Shown here in pieces: positions 37,867 to 46,400 of a stretch of 57,090 nucleotides of DNA. This stretch comes from Bacteroidota bacterium (GTDB lineage: Bacteria; Bacteroidota; Bacteroidia; 2-12-FULL-35-15). Location: the NCBI GenBank assembly GCA_947476185.1, contig CANJPX010000014.1, positions 1 through 57,090 of the forward strand, in the 5' to 3' direction. The position numbers and the translations under genes were made by a program. The number at the start of each line of letters is the position of its first letter. The stretch's first letter is position 1. Under the pieces are notes generated by a model, which made no database searches, was not told the origin of the DNA, and saw only the letters and a program-made list of their open reading frames with translations.

Positions 37867-37933
37867 TTGATGAATATCAATCCCCAGATTGATATTCATC
37901 ATTTATAAGAATCGTACTGCTTCTATAAATTTG
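37867..37933 (+). promoter_or_regulatory. paired FNR-like operator 5
   Basis: TTGAT-GAAT-ATCAA (37867-37880, perfect) and TTGAT-ATTC-ATCAT (37889-37902) start 22 bp apart and also form a 13-bp inverted repeat with each other. TAAATTTG (37926-37933) follows 23 bases later as the -7 element for the glycosyltransferase-like gene. Confidence 0.8.
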
Positions 37934-37992
37934 AGAACATTAAATGCCGAATAAAAAAGCAATTATCATAAATCATCCTCAATTGTGATCCA

Positions 37993-39726
37993 ATGAAAAA
38001 AGAAAATGAAATACTATTGATGAGTGCATATAAACCTCAGGATAGAATGGTTGCAGAGTATTGCTACGAAGTTTTTCAAGCAATAAAACAAACATTTACT
38101 GATTCGATCTCAATAAAAGTTTGTACGATAGAAAGAAAAAAAACGAATTATAAATATTCCCCCGAAGTAAAATACAAACTTCTGATATCGGATCAGAAAC
38201 AGTATAATAATATTGCCGGACAGATCAATAAGAATGATGCTATAAACTTATTATGTTTACAATATGATTTTGACCTGTATAATGAGGCGTTTAACAAAAA
38301 CATACTAAATATCCTCTACACTATTTCAAAACCAATTGTACTAACATTTCATCATATAACAGAAGACAGGAGGATTGCAGATAAGAATGTAATAACAGAA
38401 ATGATAAATATCTCTAAAAAGATCATTGTTACAAATCTATACGATGCAGAAGTCCTTAAAAGTGTTTTTAACACACCTTATGAAAAAATTCTGGTAATTG
38501 AATTTACAGATCCACAGGATTATTCATATAACTGGAAACACAATCATGACAATGAGATACAAAACTCAGCCATTGCTTACGCCAATCTGTTTAAAAAACT
38601 GATAAATGAGAGATCAACATTAAAATATAGTGTATCGGCTATTGCGCTTGACCATTTAAAAAACCTTACCAACCATGTGGGAATAATCAGATATTCCAAG
38701 GGTAGTCAGCCCGATCTGAATTCAGGATATTCACTTAACGATCAGGCACATGCTTTAATAGCTTTAACCCTTTACAACGAAATGATGTTAAACCAAGCTT
38801 CTCCTGAACAAATTGATATCTTTTTACAATACATCGAAGTTAATCAAAGACCTAACGGGACATTCATCCCTCTTCGCAATAAATATGGAAATCCTAAATT
38901 GAATAATTCAAATTCATTCAATCAAATTGCAATTGGCAGAACCATCTGGGCATTGGGAGAATTTGTTTCAAGAGCACATCTATTTAGTCCAAATCAAATC
39001 AAGACCGCAGAAAAACTATTAGAAAGATCTATTCCCATTATCGAAGAATTTGATAGTCCAAAAGCAATTGCATTTGCCATAAAAGGTTTATATCATTATA
39101 ACATTAATAAGAAAAGTGAATATATTAAACGGCTTATTATTTTAATAGCGAATAATTTGATCTCAAAATACAAAGGGCTAAATACGATTGAAACCGAATG
39201 GTTCGAAGACTCTATTACATTCGAGAACAGCGTTCTGCCGGAATCCTTGCTATATGCATATCTTGAAACAGGAAAGGAAATTTATAAAACGGTTGCAAAA
39301 CAGTCATTTGATCATCTGTTATCCATAACATTTGATGCGGATAAGATACAAATTGTATCAACAAAAGAATTTTACGAAAATGATCATGAATTATTTCTTT
39401 TTCATGAATATCCAATTGATGTTTCTTATACAATTCTGGCACTTGACCTGTTTTTAGAGATTTTCAATGAAACAGAATATTGGGATAAATTAGAGATGGC
39501 ATTCAGTTGGTTTAATGGTAATAATAGCCTATTGGAAGTTATGTATGATAAAACTACAGGAGGCTGTTATGATGAATTGAAAGAAAACCCTAAAAATTTA
39601 AATGAAAGTGCTGAATCAACATTAACCTATCTGATCGCAAGATTGATAATTGAAAAATACATTACAACAACCGAAGAAAAAGAAAAAGAAGAGGTAGTAC
39701 CAGAACCTGAAATATTAGTATATTAA
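37993..39726 (+). CDS. glycosyltransferase-like N-domain fused to an alpha/alpha-barrel domain
   Basis: The 577-residue protein starts like a GT-B glycosyltransferase acceptor domain (ILLMSAYKPQDRMVAEYC; PIVLTFHHI; KKIIVTNLYDAEVL, to about residue 180). The expected second Rossmann domain with the donor-sugar E-x7-E region is absent. From about residue 205 it becomes a long helical domain with GYSLNDQAHALIALTLYNE near 245, reminiscent of the GY-x-x-DD-x-ARAL motif of (alpha/alpha)6 domains attached to glycosyltransferases. The acidic Glu-rich C-terminus looks disordered. Function is unknown, and a catalytically truncated transferase or a carbohydrate-binding role are alternatives. Confidence 0.6.
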   Translation: MKKENEILLMSAYKPQDRMVAEYCYEVFQAIKQTFTDSISIKVCTIERKKTNYKYSPEVKYKLLISDQKQYNNIAGQINKNDAINLLCLQYDFDLYNEAFNKNILNILYTISKPIVLTFHHITEDRRIADKNVITEMINISKKIIVTNLYDAEVLKSVFNTPYEKILVIEFTDPQDYSYNWKHNHDNEIQNSAIAYANLFKKLINERSTLKYSVSAIALDHLKNLTNHVGIIRYSKGSQPDLNSGYSLNDQAHALIALTLYNEMMLNQASPEQIDIFLQYIEVNQRPNGTFIPLRNKYGNPKLNNSNSFNQIAIGRTIWALGEFVSRAHLFSPNQIKTAEKLLERSIPIIEEFDSPKAIAFAIKGLYHYNINKKSEYIKRLIILIANNLISKYKGLNTIETEWFEDSITFENSVLPESLLYAYLETGKEIYKTVAKQSFDHLLSITFDADKIQIVSTKEFYENDHELFLFHEYPIDVSYTILALDLFLEIFNETEYWDKLEMAFSWFNGNNSLLEVMYDKTTGGCYDELKENPKNLNESAESTLTYLIARLIIEKYITTTEEKEKEEVVPEPEILVY

Positions 39727-39799
39727 AAATGGTATCAAATTTCAGAATAATTTCAATGATTGGTAATAATCATCTTTAAGTCATAAAAATGAATAAAGC

Positions 39800-40390
39800 T
39801 CAGCTGTTTGAAAAGATAATCTTACTTTTTGCCATCTTAACATACAAATCTAATTCAGATAACTGACTCCTGCCCGATCTCTTCAGATCGTCCAATCCTG
39901 TCCAAAGAATAAACCATCCGGCAGGTTCCAGAATTACCAACAACGTATGCATCATAAAATTTTTCGAATTTAAAAGGGAAATATAACTGGCAACCATCAT
40001 TAATATGATCCCAGAAATTACAAACATCCAACCATTCCTTTTTTGAATTTTGATGACCTCTAAAAAATCGTGGTAATTCTTTTTTAAATGAGTATGCAGT
40101 CGTTTTATGATTAAATTCTCATATTCAGCATTCCTATATTCATCGGGCACAAGTAGTTTCAGTGAATTTATTGGAGACTTATTTTCCTTGCAGACTTTCT
40201 TTAATTCATAAAGAAAGTCATCAGAAATATTTCTCTCAGAAAATATTCTAGGATCAAAATCTGAAAAAATATCATCATAACTATCCAATATAATGCTAAT
40301 ATCACGAAAAGGATGATTTTTACTATCCTCTTGGATTAATTTTAAATTGGAAATGATTTCATGGTCGGCTTCGCGTTCATTCTTATTCAT
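39800..40390 (-). CDS. hypothetical membrane protein
   Basis: The 196-residue protein has a soluble acidic/helical N-terminal half, two transmembrane helices (about residues 122-142 and 146-165) and a short cytoplasmic tail. The pattern matches no family I know. It follows the erythromycin-esterase-like gene by 12 bases on the same strand, so it is probably the second gene of that operon. Confidence 0.6.
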   Translation of the reverse strand: MNKNEREADHEIISNLKLIQEDSKNHPFRDISIILDSYDDIFSDFDPRIFSERNISDDFLYELKKVCKENKSPINSLKLLVPDEYRNAEYENLIIKRLHTHLKKNYHDFLEVIKIQKRNGWMFVISGIILMMVASYISLLNSKNFMMHTLLVILEPAGWFILWTGLDDLKRSGRSQLSELDLYVKMAKSKIIFSNS

Positions 40391-40402
40391 ATTCCGCGTT
40401 TC

Positions 40403-41740
40403 TTAAAATCCAAAAGGATATGTTTCAGGGATCTGTTTATCATCAGCCTTTATGCTTAGAGGATGCAACGCTTTTGTCTCATCAATAAAAACAAATGCGT
40501 CATAACGCATCGGTAATATACTTGGAACATAGCTCCCGAATTTTTCTCTTTCAGGATTATAAACCACCCCAATCGCCCGATGCCCGATGTGATTGCCCAT
40601 TTCTTTCAAATTTTTTAAATTGTCGAGCATCAACAATCTGTTTTTTCCACCAGTTGCTGTATGCAAAATATGCTCCCAACTTCCATCTATGGCATCAGGC
40701 ATCTCCATGTTCAATACTTCTTTCCCCCAGCCTGTACTTGCAATCACAGAACCTTTATAGGATCCGAATCCAACTAAAACAATGCCTTCTTTGGCGTGTC
40801 CTTCTGTCATCAACTGCCCCACATTAACCATTCCCTCATTTACCATATCCGTAGCACGTGCATCACCAATATGGGTATTATGCTCCCAAATAATTATTTT
40901 AGAATTTTTGCCATGGAAATTCATTAAGCGATCAATTGTCTCCATCATATGTCTGTCGCGGATGTTCCATGATTTGGATCCGTCATTAACCATTGCACGA
41001 TAATATCTCTCGGCATTTACTGCAACCAAAGCATTTTGTTCAGTACTGAAAGAGTTTTCAAGATCAGAACTATAATGATCCATTTTTGAACGTATCTCGC
41101 TCAAAAGTGTAACGATCTCGCTTGTACACGGTGTAGGAATAAAAGTAGACGCCCTCGCATACGATTGGCCTTCATTTTGTCCGAATTGGTCAAAACATTT
41201 TTTTGCATTTATCGCAGTTTGCAATATTTTAGGATCCTCCTTTTTTAAAAACTCAACAATGGCATCCATCGATTCCCATAAGCTATAAACATCTAATCCA
41301 TAAAACCCTACTTTATCATTCAAAAGAAATTTTTCATTGTGATATTTTAACCATTCAATAAAAGCTACCATCTCCCAATTTGCCCACATCCAGGTAGGCC
41401 AGCGATTGAACGTATTAAGTATTTCAATTGGATTTTCTGCACCAGTAGAATACCCTTTTATATACCGATTTACTTTATAACAATCAGGCCAGTCGCCCTC
41501 TACGGCAATAAATGAAAATCCCTTTTCTTCAATCAAGCGTTTCGTAATCTTCATCCGCCAGGTATAATATTCATGCGTGCCATGTGAAGCTTCACCAAGC
41601 AAAACACAACGTGCATCTCCTATATAATTCATTAAAGGATTCAGATCCGTAGAATCTTCGAGCGGAGTTGATAAATTCCCAATACTCTTTGCCAATGCTT
41701 TTTCATCGAAAATTACATCTTCAAAATATTTATGTCGCAT
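40403..41740 (-). CDS. erythromycin esterase family protein
   Basis: About 445 residues. The EreA-like fold is indicated by CVLLGEASHGTHEYYTWR, AVEGDWPDCYKVNRYI, WANWEMVAFIEWL and IIWEHNTHIGDARAT, which carry the conserved Glu and His residues. Homologues in stress islands are rarely true macrolide esterases, and the natural substrate is unknown. The ATG at 41740 is preferred because the longer reading from 41767 begins inside the promoter's -7 element. It is divergent from the small protein and phosphoribosyltransferase. Confidence 0.85.
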   Translation of the reverse strand: MRHKYFEDVIFDEKALAKSIGNLSTPLEDSTDLNPLMNYIGDARCVLLGEASHGTHEYYTWRMKITKRLIEEKGFSFIAVEGDWPDCYKVNRYIKGYSTGAENPIEILNTFNRWPTWMWANWEMVAFIEWLKYHNEKFLLNDKVGFYGLDVYSLWESMDAIVEFLKKEDPKILQTAINAKKCFDQFGQNEGQSYARASTFIPTPCTSEIVTLLSEIRSKMDHYSSDLENSFSTEQNALVAVNAERYYRAMVNDGSKSWNIRDRHMMETIDRLMNFHGKNSKIIIWEHNTHIGDARATDMVNEGMVNVGQLMTEGHAKEGIVLVGFGSYKGSVIASTGWGKEVLNMEMPDAIDGSWEHILHTATGGKNRLLMLDNLKNLKEMGNHIGHRAIGVVYNPEREKFGSYVPSILPMRYDAFVFIDETKALHPLSIKADDKQIPETYPFGF

Positions 41741-41764
41741 AATTTCCAAGATTAAATTCAACTG

Positions 41765-41861
41765 CAAAATACTTTAATAACATAGTTAAATTTAATGACT
41801 ACTATCAAAATAGTATTTGATAGTCATCATTTAAACGAAGAAGTAAGTTGTAATAAATTTG
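41765..41861. promoter_or_regulatory. paired FNR-like operator 6 with divergent promoters
   Basis: ATGAC-TACT-ATCAA (41795-41808) and TTGAT-AGTC-ATCAT (41817-41830) start 22 bp apart. Rightward, TAAATTTG (41854-41861) is a perfect -7 element at 23 bases. Leftward, the minus strand reads GTATTTTG (41765-41772) at 22 bases, the same octamer found at operator 8. Confidence 0.75.
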
Positions 41862-41927
41862 AACGAAATAAAACAAATAAAATTGAAAACGATAGCAGCA
41901 ATATATATTCTCTTTTTTGTTACGACA

Positions 41928-42284
41928 ATGGAACTTTTGCTAAAAAACAATATCCAGGTAACAAACGGACCACATGGAGGAAAACTAAAAAAGACTGAAA
42001 CTTTTTACATTGAAAAGGTTCAATCGCATGAAAATATTTACGTTTATCTTTTGAATAACAAATGTATTCCTATTAACAATAAGGAGATCAAAGGCGAAAT
42101 AAGATTTTACTTTAGAGACCAGACAACTTCTGATGCTCCGCTAATACCTTTTGAATCAGAAGGATTTGAGGCAAAAATGAGTGACGAGAATTATCACGCA
42201 TGTCGGATCACATTTGTAATTTCCGGAAAATCTATATCAGCGATCTTTGACAATGATAACCTGATCGTACAAAAAAATAAATAA
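41928..42284 (+). CDS. small conserved hypothetical protein
   Basis: The ATG at 41928 gives 118 residues. A longer reading begins with TTG at 41859, but that codon lies inside the perfect -7 element of the upstream promoter. The protein has an NGPHGGKLKKTETFYIE start and beta-rich body (VYLLNNKCIPINNKEIKGEIRF). I recall this pattern from small Bacteroidota proteins near metal or stress genes, but I cannot name a function. It is followed by the phosphoribosyltransferase gene after 99 bases. Confidence 0.55.
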   Translation: MELLLKNNIQVTNGPHGGKLKKTETFYIEKVQSHENIYVYLLNNKCIPINNKEIKGEIRFYFRDQTTSDAPLIPFESEGFEAKMSDENYHACRITFVISGKSISAIFDNDNLIVQKNK

Positions 42285-42383
42285 AGACATGATCTTCTAC
42301 CAATACAATAATACAATTAGTATTAAAGCAAATGAGAATAAAGTATTAAGACAGTTAATAATACCTGATAAAAACGAAATAAG

Positions 42384-43016
42384 ATGTTCAGAAACCGACA
42401 TGATGCAGCAATAGTAATAGCTGCAAAGCTCAGCAGATATAAAGGTGAAAAGGGAATCGTATTGGCTATCCCACGGGGCGGAGTACCAATTGGGAAAATA
42501 ATTGCAGATGAACTAAATTTCCCATTAGAAATTATTCTGGCAAAAAAGATCGGACATCCGAACAATCCTGAATATGCGATTGGCTCACTCAGTGAATTAG
42601 GCTGGGTTATAAACGAAAATATAAAAGATGTATCTATGGATTACATCCAGAAAGAATCGGCGCGACTATCGATTAAATTAAAAAAAATATATAAATTATA
42701 TATGGGAGATAAAAAGCCCAGCGACCTTAAAAATATGATCGTGATTTTGGTTGACGATGGTATTGCCACAGGCAGCACGATGATCGCAACTATTAATATG
42801 ATCAAAAAAAGTTTGCCAAAAAAATTGATCCTTGCCGTTCCGGTTGCCCCACCAGAAATTGTCAGAAAATTATCCAAGGAAGTGGATGAACTCATCTGTT
42901 TATTAACGCCCTCCGATTTTTATTCAGTAGGACAATTTTACGAAGACTTTTCACAAGTAAGTGATGAAGATGTGATTCGATTATTAGACACAAAAGTCGT
43001 AATCGAAAAAGCATAG
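42384..43016 (+). CDS. phosphoribosyltransferase family protein
   Basis: The 210-residue type I PRTase fold shows the PRPP-binding loop VILVDDGIATGSTMIA near residues 113-128 and the early GIVLAIPRGGVPIGKIIADEL strand-loop. The KIGHPNNPEYAIGSLSE insert is typical of the stress-island subgroup often paired with erythromycin-esterase or hydrolase genes, whose base substrate is unknown. It is cotranscribed with the preceding small gene. Confidence 0.85.
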   Translation: MFRNRHDAAIVIAAKLSRYKGEKGIVLAIPRGGVPIGKIIADELNFPLEIILAKKIGHPNNPEYAIGSLSELGWVINENIKDVSMDYIQKESARLSIKLKKIYKLYMGDKKPSDLKNMIVILVDDGIATGSTMIATINMIKKSLPKKLILAVPVAPPEIVRKLSKEVDELICLLTPSDFYSVGQFYEDFSQVSDEDVIRLLDTKVVIEKA

Positions 43017-43199
43017 TGTTTTAAGGGATCAAGATTCTGAAAAATTACTTCAAGGATAAATCTGAGATTTCAAAAACAAGATTCACGTTATAAAAAAAGT
43101 TCATATCAAATAGCAATCAAAATGAAAGCTAAAAATGCAATTAATGTAAACGCTTCCTATCCGAAATAAACTTCAATAGTACCGATACTTAAAACTACA

Positions 43200-44267
43200 C
43201 TAATTCTTTAAATTCCTGAGTTTTTTGAAATTAAGAATTTTAATGATACCGTTATCAATTTCAATTAACTTATCCTCTTTGAACTCGGTAAGGTTTCTGC
43301 TAACAGATTCAGGAGAAATACCGGCCAATGCAGAGATATTTTCACGGGCAACAGGGAAATATTCGTTCTCCTTGTCTTCAGAAAAATATTTACTATAAAT
43401 AAAAAGCAAGGCTTCAGAAACTCTTTTTCTGGCAGAATTATATGCCAATTTCAACAAGTTCTCTTCTGCTTCTAAAAGATTATTGGACAATAATTTAATG
43501 AACTTCAAAGAAACTTCATTATTAGAAAAAAGTAATTGGTAAAAATCATTTTTTGGAATTGGGGAGATCTCCGAATCTTCAATAGCCACAGCAGCTTCTT
43601 TATGATTCGACTGATCAAGCAAAGCATGATAACCAAAAAAATCACCTTCTTTATAGATCTCTGTAATGAATTCTTTACCCAATTCGTTGGTTTTAAATGT
43701 CTTTATTTTCCCTTTTACGACATAATACAGAAAATTCGGAGTATCAATTTCTAAATAAACATGTTCCTTTCTTTGAACTTTTTTTATAGTCCTGTGTTCC
43801 GAAAAAGCATTCATTTCCTTATCTGCTTTAACAACATTAATCAGACTGTCGAGGTCTTCAAAATTCCTGTTAAATTTATCCATTAAAGACTGATTCTTTT
43901 TGATTCTGGAACTGACAACACGTAAAAGATCTGTGCCGGTGAACGGTTTTGTAAGATAATCATCCGCACCAAGATCCATTCCAACCCGGAAATCTTTCGC
44001 TTCAGCCTTTGCTGTAATAAATACAAATGGAACGCCTGTCATATCCGGATTATTCTCGATGGCACGTAAAACACCGTATCCATCCAACTCCGGCATCATT
44101 ATATCACAAAGGATAAGATCAAGTTTATTATTTCTGGCTATTTCCAATCCTTCCATACCGTCATTTGCAGTAAGAACGTTATAATTCGCCAGCTTAAGAA
44201 TTTCAGATGTATTCTCTCTTACATCTTTGTTATCCTCTATTATCAGAACTGTATTATTTATTATCAT
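43200..44267 (-). CDS. response regulator-FNR/CRP fusion transcription factor
   Basis: The 355-residue protein has a receiver domain (residues 5-120) with acidic pocket Glu11-Asp12, phospho-acceptor Asp55 in LCDIMMPE, Thr85 and Lys107. A cyclic-nucleotide-type beta-roll follows (about 150-250), then an FNR/CRP winged helix (about 275-350). The recognition helix reads ISPESVSRNL. Glu320, Ser323 and Arg324 match FNR Glu209/Ser212/Arg213, which read TTGAT. FNR's iron-sulfur cysteines are absent, so input is likely phosphorylation. I infer that it controls the 22-bp paired boxes across this island, including its own promoter. No histidine kinase is nearby. Confidence 0.88.
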   Translation of the reverse strand: MIINNTVLIIEDNKDVRENTSEILKLANYNVLTANDGMEGLEIARNNKLDLILCDIMMPELDGYGVLRAIENNPDMTGVPFVFITAKAEAKDFRVGMDLGADDYLTKPFTGTDLLRVVSSRIKKNQSLMDKFNRNFEDLDSLINVVKADKEMNAFSEHRTIKKVQRKEHVYLEIDTPNFLYYVVKGKIKTFKTNELGKEFITEIYKEGDFFGYHALLDQSNHKEAAVAIEDSEISPIPKNDFYQLLFSNNEVSLKFIKLLSNNLLEAEENLLKLAYNSARKRVSEALLFIYSKYFSEDKENEYFPVARENISALAGISPESVSRNLTEFKEDKLIEIDNGIIKILNFKKLRNLKN

Positions 44268-44317
44268 GAGTAAGAAAAATTTAATTTAATATGTATATAT
44301 CTGATAAAACAATCACA

Positions 44318-44383
44318 CAAATATAATTAATGCTTAAAGAATATTCCATGATTCAAATCAGCATTTAATATGATCCGGAAAAG
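44318..44383 (-). promoter_or_regulatory. paired FNR-like operator 7 (regulator's own promoter)
   Basis: ATGAT-TCAA-ATCAG (44348-44361) is a good box. Its partner 22 bp upstream, ATGAT-CCGG-AAAAG (44370-44383), keeps only one half-site. A perfect minus-strand -7 element TATATTTG (44318-44325) follows 22 bases beyond the good box, toward the response regulator-FNR gene. The weaker pair could tune autoregulation. Confidence 0.65.
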
Positions 44384-44406
44384 ATTCTGCAAATAATCAT
44401 TTAAAA

Positions 44407-45228
44407 CTATTCGTGTATTGCCAAAAGTGGTACATGCGTGTGAAATGCCACCTTCTTGGTATTTGTTTGTTGAAACAAATGCGCTAAAAAGTTATGTTTC
44501 TGTGGTATCATTATTAACATATCCACGTTGTGTTTATCCACAAAATCATTGATGCCGAAAACAAGATCATCGTTTTCCGGAAAATAGACGGAATATTTAA
44601 TATTTTCAAAAACATTTTTGATCTTTGTTTCCGAATATGCAGTTTCAAAAACCGGTTTTGCAGTTGGTTCAACAACGTTAAATATCATCAAATTGGCTTT
44701 AAAAATACCCAGGAACATTTTAATTTTTTTGATTGCCGGAGAATCACTGATTTCCTCGTAATCACAAGCTAATGCAACATTATGAACTTTTTTGTATTTC
44801 GCATTTTGAGGAACGATCAAGGTTGGACAATCGACATTTTTGATCACACCTGTTGCGTTTGTTCCGATAAGTTCTGACAATTTTCCGTCTCCGGTAATAC
44901 CCATAACGATAAGATCAACTTTTTTGGAACTGACAATATCACTTACCTCGTCAATAACAAAACCTAGGACCGCTTTCTTTTCAATGAGTATATTCTTGCC
45001 ATGTTTTGCATGTAACGTCTTTTCACAAGCAGTAAGTTGCTTCATACTATTTCTTTCCAATTCGTCTATCGAAGGCATCACAACAGGAATATCACTTGCA
45101 ACCATTGGCAAATGAAAAACATGCATCAAGATTACTTTTGCGTTGGTAAGTTTTGCAATTTCGACAGCATAATCCGCTGCATTATTTGCAGTTTTGGAAA
45201 AATCCGTGGGCATTAATATTGTTTTCAT
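44407..45228 (-). CDS. universal stress protein (tandem Usp domains)
   Basis: The 273-residue protein is a two-domain Usp. The first domain has LIVMGITGDGKLSELIGTNATG, close to the G-2x-G-9x-G-S/T ATP-binding motif. The second is degenerate and ends PQKHNFLAHLFQQTNTKKVAFHTHVPLLAI. It follows the hemerythrin-like gene after 54 bases on the same strand with no own box pair, so it is probably cotranscribed from operator 8. Confidence 0.87.
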   Translation of the reverse strand: MKTILMPTDFSKTANNAADYAVEIAKLTNAKVILMHVFHLPMVASDIPVVMPSIDELERNSMKQLTACEKTLHAKHGKNILIEKKAVLGFVIDEVSDIVSSKKVDLIVMGITGDGKLSELIGTNATGVIKNVDCPTLIVPQNAKYKKVHNVALACDYEEISDSPAIKKIKMFLGIFKANLMIFNVVEPTAKPVFETAYSETKIKNVFENIKYSVYFPENDDLVFGINDFVDKHNVDMLIMIPQKHNFLAHLFQQTNTKKVAFHTHVPLLAIHE

Positions 45229-45282
45229 AGTATATCTGATTTAAACCGTTACTAATTTGTATATTTTATTTAAAATATTTCC

Positions 45283-45786
45283 TTAAGCCAGTATTGCCGA
45301 TAAATATTTCTTTTCCATTTCAAAATACCGTAAACAATTTTTTTCTAGCATCCGCATATCCAAATAACATTGCCTTAAGGAAGGAGATGCTATTGCTGAT
45401 GAATTGTAATTATTTGTCAGAGAATTGATTCTCTTTAACAAAGTTGAAATTATATCAATATCATTCCAAACCCTATGATATACCTTTTTATATTCAGTCG
45501 CAATGAAACTCAATTCATCGGTTAAACTTAACTTTTGAATAGCAGGGAAAAGAATAAATTTCTCTTTCGAAATATGCTGCTCCATAAGAATTTTAAATTC
45601 TATAAAATACGCATTTATTTTATCCAGATCAGACACAACCTTATCATCTATTTTTGCAACAGCGGACAATATTGTAGCTATTGCCGGTAAACTATTCCTG
45701 AAATATGAATGGTATTCTGAGACAATTGAATCAATTGCCTCATGAACAGGCATTTTTTGAACATTCGGCTGAGTTAATTTCTCCAT
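45283..45786 (-). CDS. hemerythrin-like (RIC/YtfE-type) protein with a changed metal ligand
   Basis: The 167-residue four-helix protein resembles the C-terminal domain of RIC/YtfE di-iron proteins. His26 stands in EYHSYFR, His71 and Glu75 in EQHISKEKFILFP (same spacing as RIC His129/Glu133), and His104 in VYHRVW. The last helix reads LRYFEMEKK, with Tyr154 and Glu158 where RIC has His204 and Glu208, so one iron ligand appears lost. The ATG at 45786 is used because a longer reading from 45819 would start inside the -7 element. The family repairs iron-sulfur clusters or senses NO/O2. Confidence 0.65.
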   Translation of the reverse strand: MEKLTQPNVQKMPVHEAIDSIVSEYHSYFRNSLPAIATILSAVAKIDDKVVSDLDKINAYFIEFKILMEQHISKEKFILFPAIQKLSLTDELSFIATEYKKVYHRVWNDIDIISTLLKRINSLTNNYNSSAIASPSLRQCYLDMRMLEKNCLRYFEMEKKYLSAILA

Positions 45787-45808
45787 TTTAACAGTTTTTT
45801 TCCAACAC

Positions 45809-45874
45809 CAAAAATACATGAGTTTATTTTTTGATTATTTGATATGAATCAAGACAGAGAGTGATTAATATCAC
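45809..45874 (-). promoter_or_regulatory. paired FNR-like operator 8
   Basis: TTGAT-ATGA-ATCAA (45839-45852, perfect) and GTGAT-TAAT-ATCAC (45861-45874, perfect palindrome) start 22 bp apart. The minus strand has GTATTTTG (45809-45816) 22 bases on, toward the hemerythrin-like gene, the same -7 variant as in operator 6. Confidence 0.78.
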
Positions 45875-46008
45875 TACCTAGATTTCATAACCAATATCAT
45901 ACTTTACTTTTAACAAAAAAATTCCAAGGTAAAACATCCTGGGTCAATGGGAGAATTACTTTTTTTCAATTATTAATGTCGAAATAATATTTGAATTTGT
46001 ATTCAGAA

Positions 46009-46074
46009 ATGAAATACATCAATAGAAATTTTGATTTCTATCAGATCTTTTTTTTTATTTCTAAAATATCTTTG
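46009..46074 (+). promoter_or_regulatory. paired FNR-like operator 9 upstream of the 31-residue gene
   Basis: ATGAA-ATAC-ATCAA (46009-46022) and TTGAT-TTCT-ATCAG (46031-46044) start 22 bp apart. A perfect -7 element TATCTTTG (46067-46074) follows exactly 22 bases later, only 10 bases before the ATG of a 31-codon reading frame. The transcript would therefore be nearly leaderless. Confidence 0.75.
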
Positions 46075-46084
46075 GCTAACTTTT

Positions 46085-46180
46085 ATGAAAAACACAGAAA
46101 ACATATTATTTATAATTTTATCTTTCGGCATTATTGGATTTTTGACCATACTTATGTTTACTACTGCCATCGGAAAATAA
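46085..46180 (+). CDS. 31-residue single-pass membrane protein
   Basis: This short frame begins MKNTENILFI, has one continuous hydrophobic helix (about residues 7-28) and ends TTAIGK. It resembles in size and layout the small subunits of membrane complexes such as CydX or KdpF, but I see no sequence match to either. The main evidence that it is real is the promoter: the paired-box/-7 architecture shared with the rest of the island sits immediately upstream, and no other gene lies downstream until the SprB-type gene, which has its own pair. Confidence 0.6.
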   Translation: MKNTENILFIILSFGIIGFLTILMFTTAIGK

Positions 46181-46400
46181 ATTCTATTTATAATAGAGAA
46201 ATTGGGTTGTACTCAAAACACAATATTTCTATTTATAATCCTTCAATTTATTTTTGTTGAATAATTAATTTTTCAATTATTATTTTAACACCAAACAAAA
46301 ACCCTTAAACATATTAATAACAGTACGTTTTTCAGTTCCCAAACACTTCCATTCCATCCTCATCAAAAAAAAGTGCAACCTTTCAAATATTTTCAGCAAT

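Noticed and set aside
39751..39775. TGATTGGTAATAATCA inverted repeat
   Set aside because: Spacing between half-sites is six, not four, there is no 22-bp partner, and it lies between converging genes. It is more likely part of a weak terminator.
45991..46260. 89-codon plus-strand open frame
   Set aside because: Starts at a TTG upstream of the box pair and runs through operator 9 in a different frame from the 31-residue gene. It has shadow-like composition (Tyr/Ile/His-rich).
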